A stretch of DNA of 63,326 nt from JBHGXV01 sp041920505 (GCA_041920505.1 JBHGXV010000041.1:1-63326), one strand, 5' to 3'. Positions 11,091-19,966 are shown, counted from the stretch's first letter. Notes: generated by a model not told the origin, from the sequence alone. Numbers and translations are program-made.

Positions 11091-12182
11091 ATGTTAAAAC
11101 GTATCTTTCGTGCATTCTTCGTCATCGTTGGCGGTATTCTCGGGTATCAGTACGGTGACGCCATGTTTCGGCTCCTGAACGATTTGCTCAACTTCGGCGA
11201 TTTCTCCGGAAAGCAGTATATCGGGGCCGTACTTGGCGCGGTGGTGTTTTACCTAATCGCCAAATGGCTGGTGGATTACATCGTCAAGGCCATCCATTGG
11301 GGCGAAGAAATGCTTGTCAAGCTGCCGATTACCGACGTGATGTTCGGAGCGATGGGATTGATTAGTGGCCTTATTGTTGCGTTTTTATTATTCCTGCCCA
11401 TCAATAGCATCCCGATTCCGGTCATAGGGGATTTCTTGCCGCTGCTCGTCTCCGGCTTGCTGGGCTATCTTGGCTTTCAGGTGGGCATCCGCAAGCGGGA
11501 TGAGATCATGGCGGTGTTCGCGATCGGACGCAAGGACAAGTCCAAGAAGGAAAACAGCGGGATCGCGGCAAACGTGGAACACAAGATTCTCGACACCAGC
11601 GTGATCATAGATGGCAGGATCGCCGATATATGCCGGACCGGCTTTATCGAAGGCGCCCTGGTCATTCCGGGGTTCGTGCTGGAGGAATTGCAGCACATCG
11701 CCGACTCGTCCGATGTGCTGAAGCGAAACCGCGGCCGGCGGGGTCTGGACATTTTGAACAAGATCCAAAAAGAACTGAAAGTAAAAGTGCAGATCTGGGA
11801 AGGCGATTTTGAGGACGTCCACGAGGTGGACAGCAAGCTGATCAAGCTGGCCAAAGTGCTTAACGGCAAAGTGGTCACCAACGACTTCAACCTGAACAAG
11901 GTGTGTGAACTGCAAGGCGTGCCGGTGCTCAACATCAACGATTTGGCCAACGCGGTCAAGCCGGTGGTGCTGCCGGGCGAGGAACTGAACGTACAGGTGA
12001 TCAAGGACGGGAAGGAATACGGTCAGGGCGTCGCTTATCTGGATGACGGCACGATGATTGTCGTCGAGGGCGGCCGCGACTATATCGGCACTGATGTTGA
12101 CGTGTTGGTGACCAGTGTGTTGCAAACCTCGGCAGGGCGGATGATTTTCGCCAAGCCGAAACTGTTGGAAAAAGCCTTGTAG
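11091..12182 (+). CDS. membrane-anchored PIN/TRAM domain protein (YacL family)
   Basis: A 363-residue protein with about four N-terminal membrane segments (residues 5-30, 43-60, 84-104, 110-130). These are followed by a PIN-type nuclease-like domain with acidic residues in 'KILDTSVIIDGR', 'LEELQ', 'DSKLIKLA' and 'TNDFNL', and a C-terminal TRAM domain (about 295-355). PIN plus TRAM suggests RNA binding or cleavage at the membrane; no substrate is established. AAAGGAGGTG precedes ATG 11091. It lies upstream of ispD, as in most Bacillales. Confidence 0.93.
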   Translation: MLKRIFRAFFVIVGGILGYQYGDAMFRLLNDLLNFGDFSGKQYIGAVLGAVVFYLIAKWLVDYIVKAIHWGEEMLVKLPITDVMFGAMGLISGLIVAFLLFLPINSIPIPVIGDFLPLLVSGLLGYLGFQVGIRKRDEIMAVFAIGRKDKSKKENSGIAANVEHKILDTSVIIDGRIADICRTGFIEGALVIPGFVLEELQHIADSSDVLKRNRGRRGLDILNKIQKELKVKVQIWEGDFEDVHEVDSKLIKLAKVLNGKVVTNDFNLNKVCELQGVPVLNINDLANAVKPVVLPGEELNVQVIKDGKEYGQGVAYLDDGTMIVVEGGRDYIGTDVDVLVTSVLQTSAGRMIFAKPKLLEKAL

Positions 12183-12202
12183 GCATCGTGGAGAGGATGG
12201 AC

Positions 12203-12898
12203 GTGGATACTGGCGTGGTGATCGTGGCGGCAGGTTCCGGAAAACGGATGGGAGCGGGCCGCAACAAGTTGTGGCTGACGCTTGCGGGCAAGCCGATTCT
12301 GGTCCATACGGTGGAGCGGTTTGCCGCTCATCCGGGCATTGCCGAGGTGGTGCTGGTGATCAGCGAGCGGGATGAAACGGAAACGCTTGACTGGTTGCGG
12401 ACGACACCGTACGCGGACCGGGTGAAACTCGCCTACGGCGGAGCGGAACGGCAGGACAGCGTGCGGCAGGGACTGGCCGCTCTCTGTGGAACGTGTGAGT
12501 ATGTGTTGGTGCACGACGCCGCCAGACCATTTGTCACCAGCGAACAGATTGACGCGATCATCGACCGGGTCCGCCGGGACGACGCCGTGATTATGGCGGT
12601 TCCCGTGAAGGATACGATCAAAGTGGTCAATCCGGCGGGCATCGTGGAAGCAACGCCGGCGCGGGAGAGCTTGTGGGCGGTTCAAACCCCACAAGCTTTT
12701 CGTCTTTCTCTGTTGCGCCGCGCCCATGAAGCGGCCCGCGAGCAGGGGAAAACGGGCACGGATGACGCGATGCTGGTGGAGTGGCTGGGGCAGCCGGTGG
12801 CAGTCGTGCCCGGGAGTTATGAAAACATCAAGATTACGACGCCGGACGATTTGTGGTTCGGCGAGGAGATTTTGCGCAGGCGAAAGGAGCGTACGTGA
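12203..12898 (+). CDS. ispD: 2-C-methyl-D-erythritol 4-phosphate cytidylyltransferase
   Basis: A 231-residue enzyme that couples MEP to CTP, the third step of the non-mevalonate isoprenoid pathway. It shows the nucleotide-binding loop 'AAGSGKRMGAGRNK' and 'VLVHDAARPFV'. Three starts are possible in frame: GTG 12188, ATG 12197 and GTG 12203. GAGAGG ends at 12196, directly against ATG 12197 but 6 bases from GTG 12203, so 12203 is chosen with moderate confidence. It is paired with ispF 6 bases downstream. Confidence 0.94.
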   Translation: MDTGVVIVAAGSGKRMGAGRNKLWLTLAGKPILVHTVERFAAHPGIAEVVLVISERDETETLDWLRTTPYADRVKLAYGGAERQDSVRQGLAALCGTCEYVLVHDAARPFVTSEQIDAIIDRVRRDDAVIMAVPVKDTIKVVNPAGIVEATPARESLWAVQTPQAFRLSLLRRAHEAAREQGKTGTDDAMLVEWLGQPVAVVPGSYENIKITTPDDLWFGEEILRRRKERT

Positions 12899-12904
12899 CA
12901 GAAT

Positions 12905-13390
12905 ATGCGAATTGGACAAGGGTTTGACGTGCATCAGTTGGTGGAGGGGCGCCCGTTGATCGTCGGCGGTGTCACCATTCCGTACGAAAAGGGATTGCTT
13001 GGGCATTCGGATGCCGACGTGCTGTTGCACGCGATTGCGGACGCCCTGCTCGGCGCGATCGGCGAAGGGGATATCGGCCGGCACTTTCCCGACACCGATC
13101 CGGCGTTTCAAGACGCGGACAGCCGGAAACTCTTGGAGCATGTCTGGGGATTGGTGAAGCGGCGCGGGTATGTCTTGGGAAACGTGGACGCGACCATCAT
13201 CGCCCAGGCGCCAAAGATGGCCCCCTACATCGAACAGATGCGAAAGATCATCGCCCAAACCCTGGAGGCCCGGGATTTGTCCCAGGTAAACGTAAAGGCG
13301 ACGACGACGGAAAAGTTGGGATTCACCGGCCGCGGCGAAGGGATCGCGGCGCAGGCGGTCTGTCTGCTTGTCAGCGCACAAGCGGAGTAG
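12905..13390 (+). CDS. ispF: 2-C-methyl-D-erythritol 2,4-cyclodiphosphate synthase
   Basis: A 161-residue trimeric enzyme of the MEP pathway that cyclises CDP-ME 2-phosphate to MEcPP with loss of CMP. Metal ligands Asp8, His10 and His42 are present in 'GFDVH' and 'LLHAIADALLG'. The family signature 'GHSDADVLLHAIADA' and the C-terminal 'TTTEKLGFTGRGEGI' are intact. The length is normal. It follows ispD closely and the two are surely co-transcribed. Confidence 0.96.
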   Translation: MRIGQGFDVHQLVEGRPLIVGGVTIPYEKGLLGHSDADVLLHAIADALLGAIGEGDIGRHFPDTDPAFQDADSRKLLEHVWGLVKRRGYVLGNVDATIIAQAPKMAPYIEQMRKIIAQTLEARDLSQVNVKATTTEKLGFTGRGEGIAAQAVCLLVSAQAE

Positions 13391-13429
13391 TATCATAACG
13401 GGGAAGAGACGAATAAGGATGGTGTGACG

Positions 13430-14908
13430 ATGACTCGCGAGTTTCGTTTGCGATATGCACCCAGCCCGACCGGCCACCTCCACATCGGCGGGGCACGCAC
13501 GGCGCTGTTCAACTATTTGTACGCCCGCCGCAACGGCGGCAAATTCATCGTACGGATTGAAGACACCGACCAGACCCGCAACGTCGAAAACGCGGCCGAA
13601 AAGCAGATGGAGAACCTGAAGTGGCTCGGCGTCGAGTGGGACGAAGGCGTGGACATCGGCGGTCCCTACGGCCCGTACCGTCAGATGGAGCGGCTCGACA
13701 TCTACCGCACGTACATTGACCAACTGCTCGCCGAAGGCAAGGCGTACTACTGTTACGCCACCAAGGAAGAACTGGATGCCGAGCGGGAAGAGCAGTTGGC
13801 GCGTGGCGAAACGCCGAAGATTTCGGAAAAGCACCGCAACGTGACGCCCGAGCAGCGCGAGCAGTACGAGCGCGAAGGGCGGGTGCCGTCCATCCACTTC
13901 CGCGTGCCGGACGACCGCGTCTACGTGGTCAACGACCTGATTCGCGGACAGGTGACGTTTGAGTCCAACGGCATCGGCGACTTTGTCATCTGCCGTCCGG
14001 ACGGCATTCCGACGTACAATTTCGCCGTCGTCATCGACGATTATCTGATGAAGATCAGCCACGTGGTGCGCGGGGAAGAGCACTTGTCCAACACCCCCCG
14101 CCAATTGATGATCTACGAAGCGTTCGGCTGGGAACCGCCGCAATTTGCCCATCTGGCCCTGATCCTCAATCAGGATGGCAAAAAGATGAGCAAGCGGGAC
14201 GAGAGCATTATCCAGTTTATCGAGCAATACCGCGACCTCGGATTTTTGCCGGAGGCGATTGTCAACTTCCTCGTCCTGCTCGGCTGGTCGCCGGGCGGCG
14301 AAGAGGAGATTTTCTCCAAAGAGCAACTGATCGACATTTTCTCGCTGGATCGCGTCAGCAAGTCCCCGGCTGTGTTTGATTCGACCAAGATGAACTGGAT
14401 GAACAACTACTACATCAAGCGTCAGCCGCTCGACAAGATCGTGGAAATGTGTCTGCCGCACCTGCAAAAGGCCGGCTTTATCGACGAGTACCTGACGGAT
14501 GAGCAAAAAGAATGGGTGCGGGGGATTGTGGCGCTGTATCAGGAGCAGATGTCCTACTGTGCCCAGATCGTGCCGATGGCCGCTCTTTTCTTCCTCGACG
14601 AAGTAGTGTACGATGAAGAAGCGAAAGGCGTCTTGCTGGAGCCGCAGGTGCCCGATGTGCTGACCGCATTCAAGCGGCAATTGGAAACGACGGAACCGTT
14701 CGATCTGGATACGATTGGCGCGGCGCTGAAGGCCGTGCAAAAAGAAACCGGCCAGAAAGGCAAGGCGTTGTTCATGCCGATTCGTGTGGCGATCACCGGC
14801 CAGGTGCACGGACGCGACTTGAACCAGACACTGTACCTGATCGGCCGCGAAAAAGTGCTGCAACGTCTGGAGCGCGTCATCGCCCGGCGGGATGAATTGG
14901 TGAGCTAA
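13430..14908 (+). CDS. gltX: glutamyl-tRNA synthetase
   Basis: A 492-residue class I aminoacyl-tRNA synthetase that charges tRNA-Glu, and in most Bacillota also tRNA-Gln. It has a Rossmann fold with the HIGH-type motif 'PSPTGHLHIGG' (11-21) and the KMSKS-type motif 'KKMSKRDES'. The C-terminal helical domain is the anticodon-binding part. GTG 13424 and ATG 13430 are both in frame; the AAGGAT spacing favours 13430. No separate glnS is seen here, so the amidotransferase route to Gln-tRNA is expected. Confidence 0.96.
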   Translation: MTREFRLRYAPSPTGHLHIGGARTALFNYLYARRNGGKFIVRIEDTDQTRNVENAAEKQMENLKWLGVEWDEGVDIGGPYGPYRQMERLDIYRTYIDQLLAEGKAYYCYATKEELDAEREEQLARGETPKISEKHRNVTPEQREQYEREGRVPSIHFRVPDDRVYVVNDLIRGQVTFESNGIGDFVICRPDGIPTYNFAVVIDDYLMKISHVVRGEEHLSNTPRQLMIYEAFGWEPPQFAHLALILNQDGKKMSKRDESIIQFIEQYRDLGFLPEAIVNFLVLLGWSPGGEEEIFSKEQLIDIFSLDRVSKSPAVFDSTKMNWMNNYYIKRQPLDKIVEMCLPHLQKAGFIDEYLTDEQKEWVRGIVALYQEQMSYCAQIVPMAALFFLDEVVYDEEAKGVLLEPQVPDVLTAFKRQLETTEPFDLDTIGAALKAVQKETGQKGKALFMPIRVAITGQVHGRDLNQTLYLIGREKVLQRLERVIARRDELVS

Positions 14909-15206
14909 GCGAATAACCGAACAGCGTTGAACAGGAGAAGTACAGGATGGAGGCGTCTGACAGAGAGGGCGGACATGGTGGAAACGCCTGGCACCAAGTC
15001 TTGGAAATGCACCTGGAAGCTGTCGTCCGAACCCGGCGCCACCGCCGTGCAGTAGGATGGACCGGTTTCCCCCGTTACAGGGAACAAAAGCGGGGTTTCG
15101 CATGACGACGGTGAACGTTTGTGCCGCGCGGCGGGACCCAAGCAGAGTGGAACCGCGGTACACACCGTCTCTGCGCCTGTTTGCCAGGCGGGGAGGCGGT
15201 GTTTTT
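14909..15206 (+). promoter_or_regulatory. cysteine T-box riboswitch upstream of cysE-cysS
   Basis: The gap before cysE holds a complete T-box leader. It has an AGTA element of the specifier loop near 14938, GAA-A-TGC-ACC at 15004-15013 with specifier codon TGC (15008-15010), the T-box sequence 'AGAGTGGAACCGCGG' (15144-15158), and a terminator (15162-15206). UGGA in the T-box bulge pairs with the UCCA end expected of tRNA-Cys. Uncharged tRNA-Cys should therefore switch on cysE and cysS. Stem I boundaries were judged by eye. Confidence 0.9.
15162..15206 (+). terminator. T-box terminator before cysE
   Basis: Left arm ACACCG plus TCTCT pairs with right arm GGAGG/CGGTGT, and an inner stem CGCCTG pairs with CAGGCG. 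Five T follow. It overlaps the region that would form the antiterminator with the T-box sequence. Confidence 0.85.
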
Positions 15207-15251
15207 GCATCTGTGTTTTTCATTTTACAGAAAGAGGGGGGCACGAATCGA

Positions 15252-15917
15252 ATGTGGAAGACCATCAAAGAAGATATCCAGGCCGTATTTGAGCGGGATC
15301 CGGCGGCACGCAGCACATTGGAAGTCGTGCTCACGTACGCTGGGTTGCACGCCATCTGGGGGCACCGGATCGCCCACCGGTTGTGGAAGGCCGGTTGGTA
15401 CACGACAGCCCGTGTCATCTCCCAACTGACACGCTTTTTTACCGGGATCGAGATTCATCCGGGCGCGAAGATTGGCAAGGGGCTGTTTATCGACCACGGT
15501 GCCGGTGTGGTGATCGGCGAGACCTGTGAAATCGGGGACAATGTGACGATTTACCAGGGGGTGACGCTGGGCGGGACCGGTAAAGAAAAAGGCAAGCGCC
15601 ACCCCACGATCGGCAATAATGTGATTATCGCTTCGGGAGCAAAGGTGCTGGGATCGTTCAAGATCGGCGACAACTCCAAGATCGGCGCCGGTTCGGTCGT
15701 CTTGCAGGAAGTGCCGCCCAACTCGACCGTCGTCGGCATCCCCGGCAAGATCGTGGTGCAGGACGGCAAACGGGTGACGTGCGATCTGGACCATGCCAAC
15801 TTGCCCGACCCGATCGCTGACATGATTCGCCAGATGCAGCGCGAGATTGAGCTGTTGCGCAAGGAAGTCAACGCCTTGAAGGAGGAAAGACGAATCAATG
15901 AGCATTCGCCTATATAA
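15252..15917 (+). CDS. cysE: serine O-acetyltransferase
   Basis: A 221-residue enzyme that acetylates L-serine with acetyl-CoA, the committed step of cysteine synthesis. It has an N-terminal helical domain (1-65) and a left-handed beta-helix of hexapeptide repeats ('IEIHPGAKIGKGLFIDHG', 'VVIGETCEIGDNVTI') with catalytic His in 'IDHGAGVVIGE'. The open frame runs upstream through the T-box terminator, so the true start is ATG 15252, after a GGGGGG-rich site. It overlaps cysS by 20 bases. Control by a tRNA-Cys T-box fits its role. Confidence 0.96.
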   Translation: MWKTIKEDIQAVFERDPAARSTLEVVLTYAGLHAIWGHRIAHRLWKAGWYTTARVISQLTRFFTGIEIHPGAKIGKGLFIDHGAGVVIGETCEIGDNVTIYQGVTLGGTGKEKGKRHPTIGNNVIIASGAKVLGSFKIGDNSKIGAGSVVLQEVPPNSTVVGIPGKIVVQDGKRVTCDLDHANLPDPIADMIRQMQREIELLRKEVNALKEERRINEHSPI

Positions 15918-17304
15918 TACGCTGACCAGGCAAAAAGAAGAATTGATTCCGCTGGAACCGGGCAAAGTGAAAATGTATGTGTGCGGTCCGACCGTTTACA
16001 ATTACATTCACATCGGCAACGCCCGACCGGCGATTGTGTTTGACACGGTTCGCCGCTACCTGCAATACCGCGGATACGAGGTTACGTTTGTGCAAAACAT
16101 TACCGATGTGGACGACAAACTGATCCGCGCCGCCAACGAGCAGGGCACGACCGTCAAGGAGTTGGCCGACCGCTACACCGAAGCGTACAACCGCGACCTC
16201 ACCGCTCTCAACGTGTTGCCGCCGGATATTCAGCCGCGCGTGATGCAGACGATTCCGGACATCATCCGGTTTGTCAGCGGGCTGATCGAAAAAGGGTACG
16301 CCTACGAGAGTGAAGGGGACGTCTACTTTCGCACCGGACGTTTCAGTGAATACGGAAAACTGTCGCACCAGCCGCTTGAGGAACTGCAGGCAGGCGCGCG
16401 CATCGAAGTGAGCGAGAAAAAGGAGAATCCGCTCGACTTCGCCCTGTGGAAAGCGGCCAAACCGGGCGAGATCTGCTGGGAGAGCCCGTGGGGCATGGGT
16501 CGTCCCGGCTGGCACATCGAGTGCTCGGCCATGGTGCTCAAGTTTCTCGGCGAGTCGATCGACATTCACGCCGGCGGTTCCGACCTGGTGTTTCCGCACC
16601 ATGAAAACGAGATCGCCCAGTCGGAGTGCCTGACCGGTCGTCCTTTTGCCCGTTACTGGATTCACAACGGGATGTTGAACATCAACAATGAAAAGATGTC
16701 CAAGTCGCTGGGCAACTTCCTGTTGTTGCGCGACCTGCTGGATAAGCACGGCGGCCAGTTGATTCGCTTTTTCATGCTGACCGGCCACTATCGCGGGCCG
16801 ATCAACTTCAGCGAAGATTTGCTGGAACAGGCGGCCAACGGGCTGGAGCGGATCAAAAACGCTTACGCCAACGTGACACATCGCCTCGACACAGCGCGGC
16901 CCGAGGAGCCGAACGGTCTAGCCGAGGAGCAGGCAGCGATCATCCGGGACTTGCGCGAACGCTTTATCCGCGAGATGGACGACGACTTCAACACCGCCAA
17001 CGCGATCACCGTCCTGTTCGATGTCGTCAAGGAAGCCAATCTCTACCTGCGCCACAACAATGTCGGCCGTTCGCAGGTGGAGGCGTACCGCGACCTCTTC
17101 AAGGAAATCGCCGGGGTGCTCGGACTGGTGCTTAAGGAGGCAACCGAACTGTTGGACGAAGAGGTGGAGGCGTTGATTGCGAAGCGGACGGAGGCTCGCA
17201 AAGCCCGTCAGTTTGACCGCGCGGACGAGATTCGCGACCTGCTCGCGGCCAAAGGAATCATCCTCGAAGACACGCCGCAGGGCGTTCGCTGGCGCCGCAA
17301 GTAA
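15898..17304 (+). CDS. cysS: cysteinyl-tRNA synthetase
   Basis: A 468-residue class I synthetase. The zinc ligands include Cys29 in 'MYVCGPTVYNYIHIGNARP', the Cys in 'HIECSAM', and His and Glu in 'FPHHENEIAQSE'. HIGN is at 38-41 and KMSKS in 'NEKMSKSLGN'. Its first codons overlap the end of cysE, so the two are translationally coupled under one T-box. It supplies Cys-tRNA-Cys, the ligand sensed upstream. Confidence 0.97.
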   Translation: MSIRLYNTLTRQKEELIPLEPGKVKMYVCGPTVYNYIHIGNARPAIVFDTVRRYLQYRGYEVTFVQNITDVDDKLIRAANEQGTTVKELADRYTEAYNRDLTALNVLPPDIQPRVMQTIPDIIRFVSGLIEKGYAYESEGDVYFRTGRFSEYGKLSHQPLEELQAGARIEVSEKKENPLDFALWKAAKPGEICWESPWGMGRPGWHIECSAMVLKFLGESIDIHAGGSDLVFPHHENEIAQSECLTGRPFARYWIHNGMLNINNEKMSKSLGNFLLLRDLLDKHGGQLIRFFMLTGHYRGPINFSEDLLEQAANGLERIKNAYANVTHRLDTARPEEPNGLAEEQAAIIRDLRERFIREMDDDFNTANAITVLFDVVKEANLYLRHNNVGRSQVEAYRDLFKEIAGVLGLVLKEATELLDEEVEALIAKRTEARKARQFDRADEIRDLLAAKGIILEDTPQGVRWRRK

Positions 17305-17320
17305 GGAGCGCGTGCCGGTC

Positions 17321-17731
17321 ATGCAAAAAGAACACCTCTCCCGCGACGTCAAACAGCTCAATCCGCTGGTGCTGGCGTTCCTCGGCGACGCCACCTACTC
17401 TCACTGCGTGCGCTACCATCTGATCGCCCGCGGATTGGTGAAACCAAACGATCTGCACAAGGAATCGAAGCGCTACGTGTCGGCCAAGGCGCAGGCTCGC
17501 ATCCTGCGCGCCATCATGCCGGAATTGCCGGAGGAGGAGCAGGCTGTGGTACGGCGCGGGCGCAACGCCAAATCCGGTTCCGTCGCCAAAAACGCCGACA
17601 TGATCGACTACCGGCACGCAACCGCGTTTGAAGCGCTGGTCGGCTATCTCTATCTTTCGGAAAAAGAAGAACGGCTGGCGGAGCTGATGCAACAGGCATT
17701 TGCCATCGTGGAAGGAGAACAGGATGTATGA
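17321..17731 (+). CDS. mrnC: mini-ribonuclease III
   Basis: A 136-residue dimeric RNase III-like enzyme without a dsRNA-binding domain that matures 23S rRNA termini in Bacillota. It has the RNase III signature 'NPLVLAFLGDATY' (catalytic acidic residues) and 'ATAFEALVGYLYL'. Two starts are possible: GTG 17312 is only 3 bases from AAGGAG and ATG 17321 is 12 bases away; 17321 is given. Its stop overlaps the rlmB start (ATGA). Confidence 0.93.
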   Translation: MQKEHLSRDVKQLNPLVLAFLGDATYSHCVRYHLIARGLVKPNDLHKESKRYVSAKAQARILRAIMPELPEEEQAVVRRGRNAKSGSVAKNADMIDYRHATAFEALVGYLYLSEKEERLAELMQQAFAIVEGEQDV

Positions 17732-18483
17732 GGGAAGAGTGGATTGTCGGCAAAAATCCGGTGATCGAGGCGCTTCGTTCGGGGCGGGCGATCAACAAAA
17801 TCTGGGTGGCCGAGGGCGTCAATAAAAACCAGATGGGTCCGGTGCTCGCCCTCGCCAAAGAACAAGGCGTGGTGGTTACCACCGCCAACCGCAAGAAACT
17901 GGATCAGCTCTGCGGCACGGATCATCACCAGGGCGTGATCGCTTCGGTTGCGGCGTACGAGTACACCGAGGTGGAGGATTTGCTCTCGCGGGCCGAGGAG
18001 CGGAACGAGCCCGCGTTTCTGCTGATTCTCGATGAACTGGAAGACCCGCACAATCTCGGCTCCATCCTGCGCACCGCCGATGCCGTCGGCGCCCACGGCG
18101 TGATCATTCCGAAGCGGCGTTCGGTCGGGTTAACCGCCACGGTGGCCAAAGCCTCCGCCGGCGCGATCGAATACGTGCCGGTCGCCCGTGTCACCAACAT
18201 CGTCCGCACGATCGAGGAACTGAAAGAGCGAGGGGTGTGGATCGCCGGGACAGATGCGTCCGCGCCGCAGGATTTTCGCGAGGGGGATTTCTCCATACCG
18301 CTCGCGCTGGTCATCGGCAGCGAGGGCAGGGGGATGAGTCGGCTCGTGCGGGAACATTGCGACTTCCTTTACCGGTTGCCGATGGCGGGGCACGTCACCT
18401 CGCTCAACGCCTCTGTCGCCGCCGCCCTGTTGATGTACGAGGTATACCGCGCGAGGAGCCCGTTGCCGTCGCGGGTGAAGTGA
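17728..18483 (+). CDS. rlmB: 23S rRNA 2'-O-methyltransferase RlmB (TrmH/SpoU family)
   Basis: A 251-residue SPOUT methyltransferase that methylates the ribose of a conserved 23S guanosine using SAM. The N-terminal substrate-binding domain begins 'EEWIVGKNPVIEAL'. The knotted C-terminal domain carries 'LEDPHNLGSILRTADAVG', 'VIGSEGRGMS' and 'LNASVAAALLMYE'. ATG 17728 overlaps the mrnC stop by four bases, so two rRNA-processing proteins are coupled. Confidence 0.95.
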   Translation: MREEWIVGKNPVIEALRSGRAINKIWVAEGVNKNQMGPVLALAKEQGVVVTTANRKKLDQLCGTDHHQGVIASVAAYEYTEVEDLLSRAEERNEPAFLLILDELEDPHNLGSILRTADAVGAHGVIIPKRRSVGLTATVAKASAGAIEYVPVARVTNIVRTIEELKERGVWIAGTDASAPQDFREGDFSIPLALVIGSEGRGMSRLVREHCDFLYRLPMAGHVTSLNASVAAALLMYEVYRARSPLPSRVK

Positions 18484-18484
18484 G

Positions 18485-19009
18485 ATGGCCAAAAAGAAGA
18501 CAAGCCAGTTGTTGATCGTGGACGGTTACAACATTATCGGAGCCTGGCCCGAACTGCGCGACCTCAAAGACCGGGGATTGATGGATGAGGCGCGCGATCT
18601 GCTCATTTCCAGGCTGGCCGATTACCAGGGTTTTTCCGGCGTCAAGGTGATTGTCGTCTTTGACGCCTACACCGTTCCCGGCATGGGGCGCAAGCAGCAG
18701 CAGTACCAGATCGAGATTTTCTACACCAAGCAAAAAGAGACGGCAGACGAAAAGATCGAGAAACTGGTGCAGGAATACTATGAAAAAAATCGACAAATTT
18801 ATGTAGCCACGTCGGATTATACGTCGCAGAGCGTGATTTTCGGCCAGGGCGCTCTGCGGAAATCGGCGCGGGAGTTGTTGTTAGACATAGAAAATGCAGG
18901 CAGGGAGATTGGCGCCAAGGTGAAACAGACCCGGGAAAACACCCAGTCGGCCCGCATTCCGTTGCGCCGGGAAGTCGAAGAAATATTCGAAAAATGGCGA
19001 AGAGAATAG
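18485..19009 (+). CDS. rae1: ribosome-associated endoribonuclease Rae1 (NYN domain)
   Basis: A 174-residue NYN/PIN-like protein (YacP family) that cleaves mRNA in the ribosomal A site in B. subtilis. The nuclease-fold acidic positions appear in 'LLIVDGYNIIG' (Asp13), 'VIVVFDAYTV' and 'VATSDYTSQ'. ATG 18485 is 1 base after the rlmB stop codon. It completes the cysE-cysS-mrnC-rlmB-rae1 operon, which joins cysteine use to translation and RNA decay. Confidence 0.94.
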   Translation: MAKKKTSQLLIVDGYNIIGAWPELRDLKDRGLMDEARDLLISRLADYQGFSGVKVIVVFDAYTVPGMGRKQQQYQIEIFYTKQKETADEKIEKLVQEYYEKNRQIYVATSDYTSQSVIFGQGALRKSARELLLDIENAGREIGAKVKQTRENTQSARIPLRREVEEIFEKWRRE

Positions 19010-19020
19010 ACGCCGTTTCA

Positions 19021-19050
19021 TTGACGCTTTTTTACGGCATCATGTATAAT
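19021..19050 (+). promoter_or_regulatory. sigma-A promoter of sigH
   Basis: TTGACG (19021-19026), 18 bases, then a perfect TATAAT (19045-19050), 11 bases after the rae1 stop. No AbrB site can be assigned by eye. Confidence 0.85.
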
Positions 19051-19086
19051 GACTATATCTCGTGGAAGTCAGTTGGCGGAGGGATG

Positions 19087-19740
19087 ATGGTGGGTGTTGA
19101 GCTCAAGGAACTGAAACATACTCAGTTTGACCTGATGTCCGATGAAGAAGTGGTGGATCTCGTACGCGAAAACGATGCCGACGCCTTGGAATATTTGATC
19201 AACAAGTACAAAAACTTTGTGCGGGCCAAAGCTCGTTCTTATTTTTTGATCGGAGCGGATCGCGAGGATATTGTGCAGGAGGGCATGATTGGACTGTACA
19301 AGTCGATTCGCGACTTTCGGGGGGACAAGCTCACGTCGTTCAAAGCGTTTGCCGAACTGTGCATCACTCGCCAGATTATTACCGCGATCAAGACAGCGAC
19401 CCGTCAAAAGCACATCCCTTTGAACTCGTACGTGTCTTTGGACAAGCCCATCTACGACGAGGACTCCGATCGTACCTTGCTGGACGTTATCTGCGGAACC
19501 AAAGTGACCGATCCGGAAGAATTGTTTATCAACCGTGAAGAATTTGACGACATTGAGGGAAAGATGAGCGAGATTTTAAGCGACCTCGAACGCCAGGTTC
19601 TGATGCTGTATCTGGACGGGCGCTCCTATCAGCAAATTGCCGTCGACCTCAAGCGGCATGTCAAATCGATCGACAACGCCCTGCAACGGGTCAAGCGAAA
19701 ACTGGAACGGTACCTGGAAGGAAGAGAGATTCATCTGTAA
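19087..19740 (+). CDS. sigH: RNA polymerase sigma-H factor
   Basis: A 217-residue sigma-70-family factor that starts the transition to sporulation and competence. Region 2 is seen in 'YKNFVRAKARSYFLIGADREDIVQEGMIGLYK' and region 4 in 'DLERQVLMLYLDGRSYQQIAVDLKRHVKSIDNALQRVKRKL' (quoted in parts by position: about 48-80 and 165-206). Three starts compete: ATG 19084, ATG 19087 and GTG 19090; GGAGG ends at 19082, so the later two are better spaced. A terminator overlaps its stop. Confidence 0.96.
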   Translation: MVGVELKELKHTQFDLMSDEEVVDLVRENDADALEYLINKYKNFVRAKARSYFLIGADREDIVQEGMIGLYKSIRDFRGDKLTSFKAFAELCITRQIITAIKTATRQKHIPLNSYVSLDKPIYDEDSDRTLLDVICGTKVTDPEELFINREEFDDIEGKMSEILSDLERQVLMLYLDGRSYQQIAVDLKRHVKSIDNALQRVKRKLERYLEGREIHL

Positions 19741-19757
19741 GGCAATCTCTCTTTTTT
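19723..19757 (+). terminator. terminator overlapping the sigH stop
   Basis: AGAGAGATT (19723-19731) pairs with AATCTCTCT (19744-19752), with a 12-base loop that contains the stop codon. Six T follow. Confidence 0.88.
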
Positions 19758-19862
19758 CTGTGACCTTTGCCTATGGTAAATTCGCCACAGGCGCGAAATC
19801 CCCTTTTTTTGTCGAATTTTTTTCAGGCTAGCAAGGCGGCGTTGCTTTGTCAAGGTGTTTTA

Positions 19863-19891
19863 TTGACATGGGGCGCTTGGTATGCTAAAGT
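19863..19891 (+). promoter_or_regulatory. sigma-A promoter of rpmG-secE-nusG
   Basis: A perfect TTGACA, 17 bases and TAAAGT, with TG one base before the -10 box (extended -10). The leader to rpmG is about 120 bases. Confidence 0.85.
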
Positions 19892-19898
19892 TGTTTAG

Positions 19899-19966
19899 GT
19901 AGCCATAGATGTGTTCTATGGTTACTTCTTTGAGTTGCGACAGGAAAAAAGTAGCGGTTTTTTCCT
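19899..19966 (+). promoter_or_regulatory. structured leader of rpmG-secE-nusG
   Basis: Two hairpins follow the promoter. The first is a 10-bp stem (19899-19908 with 19916-19925, one G-U) with a 7-base loop. The second is a 9-bp stem (19942-19950 with 19958-19966) made of AGG plus an A-run and its complement, then a T-rich stretch. The second resembles a weak terminator. No known riboswitch class was recognised. Confidence 0.55.

Noticed and set aside
15057..15251. N-terminal extension of cysE
   Set aside because: It would translate the T-box sequence and its terminator. Homologues start at MWKTIKED-type sequence at 15252.
12080..15418. 1112-codon open frame on the minus strand opposite ispD, ispF, gltX and the T-box
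   Set aside because: It runs antisense through several complete, conserved genes and a T-box. Long antisense frames arise from the GC-rich codon bias; the translated sequence shows no family motif.
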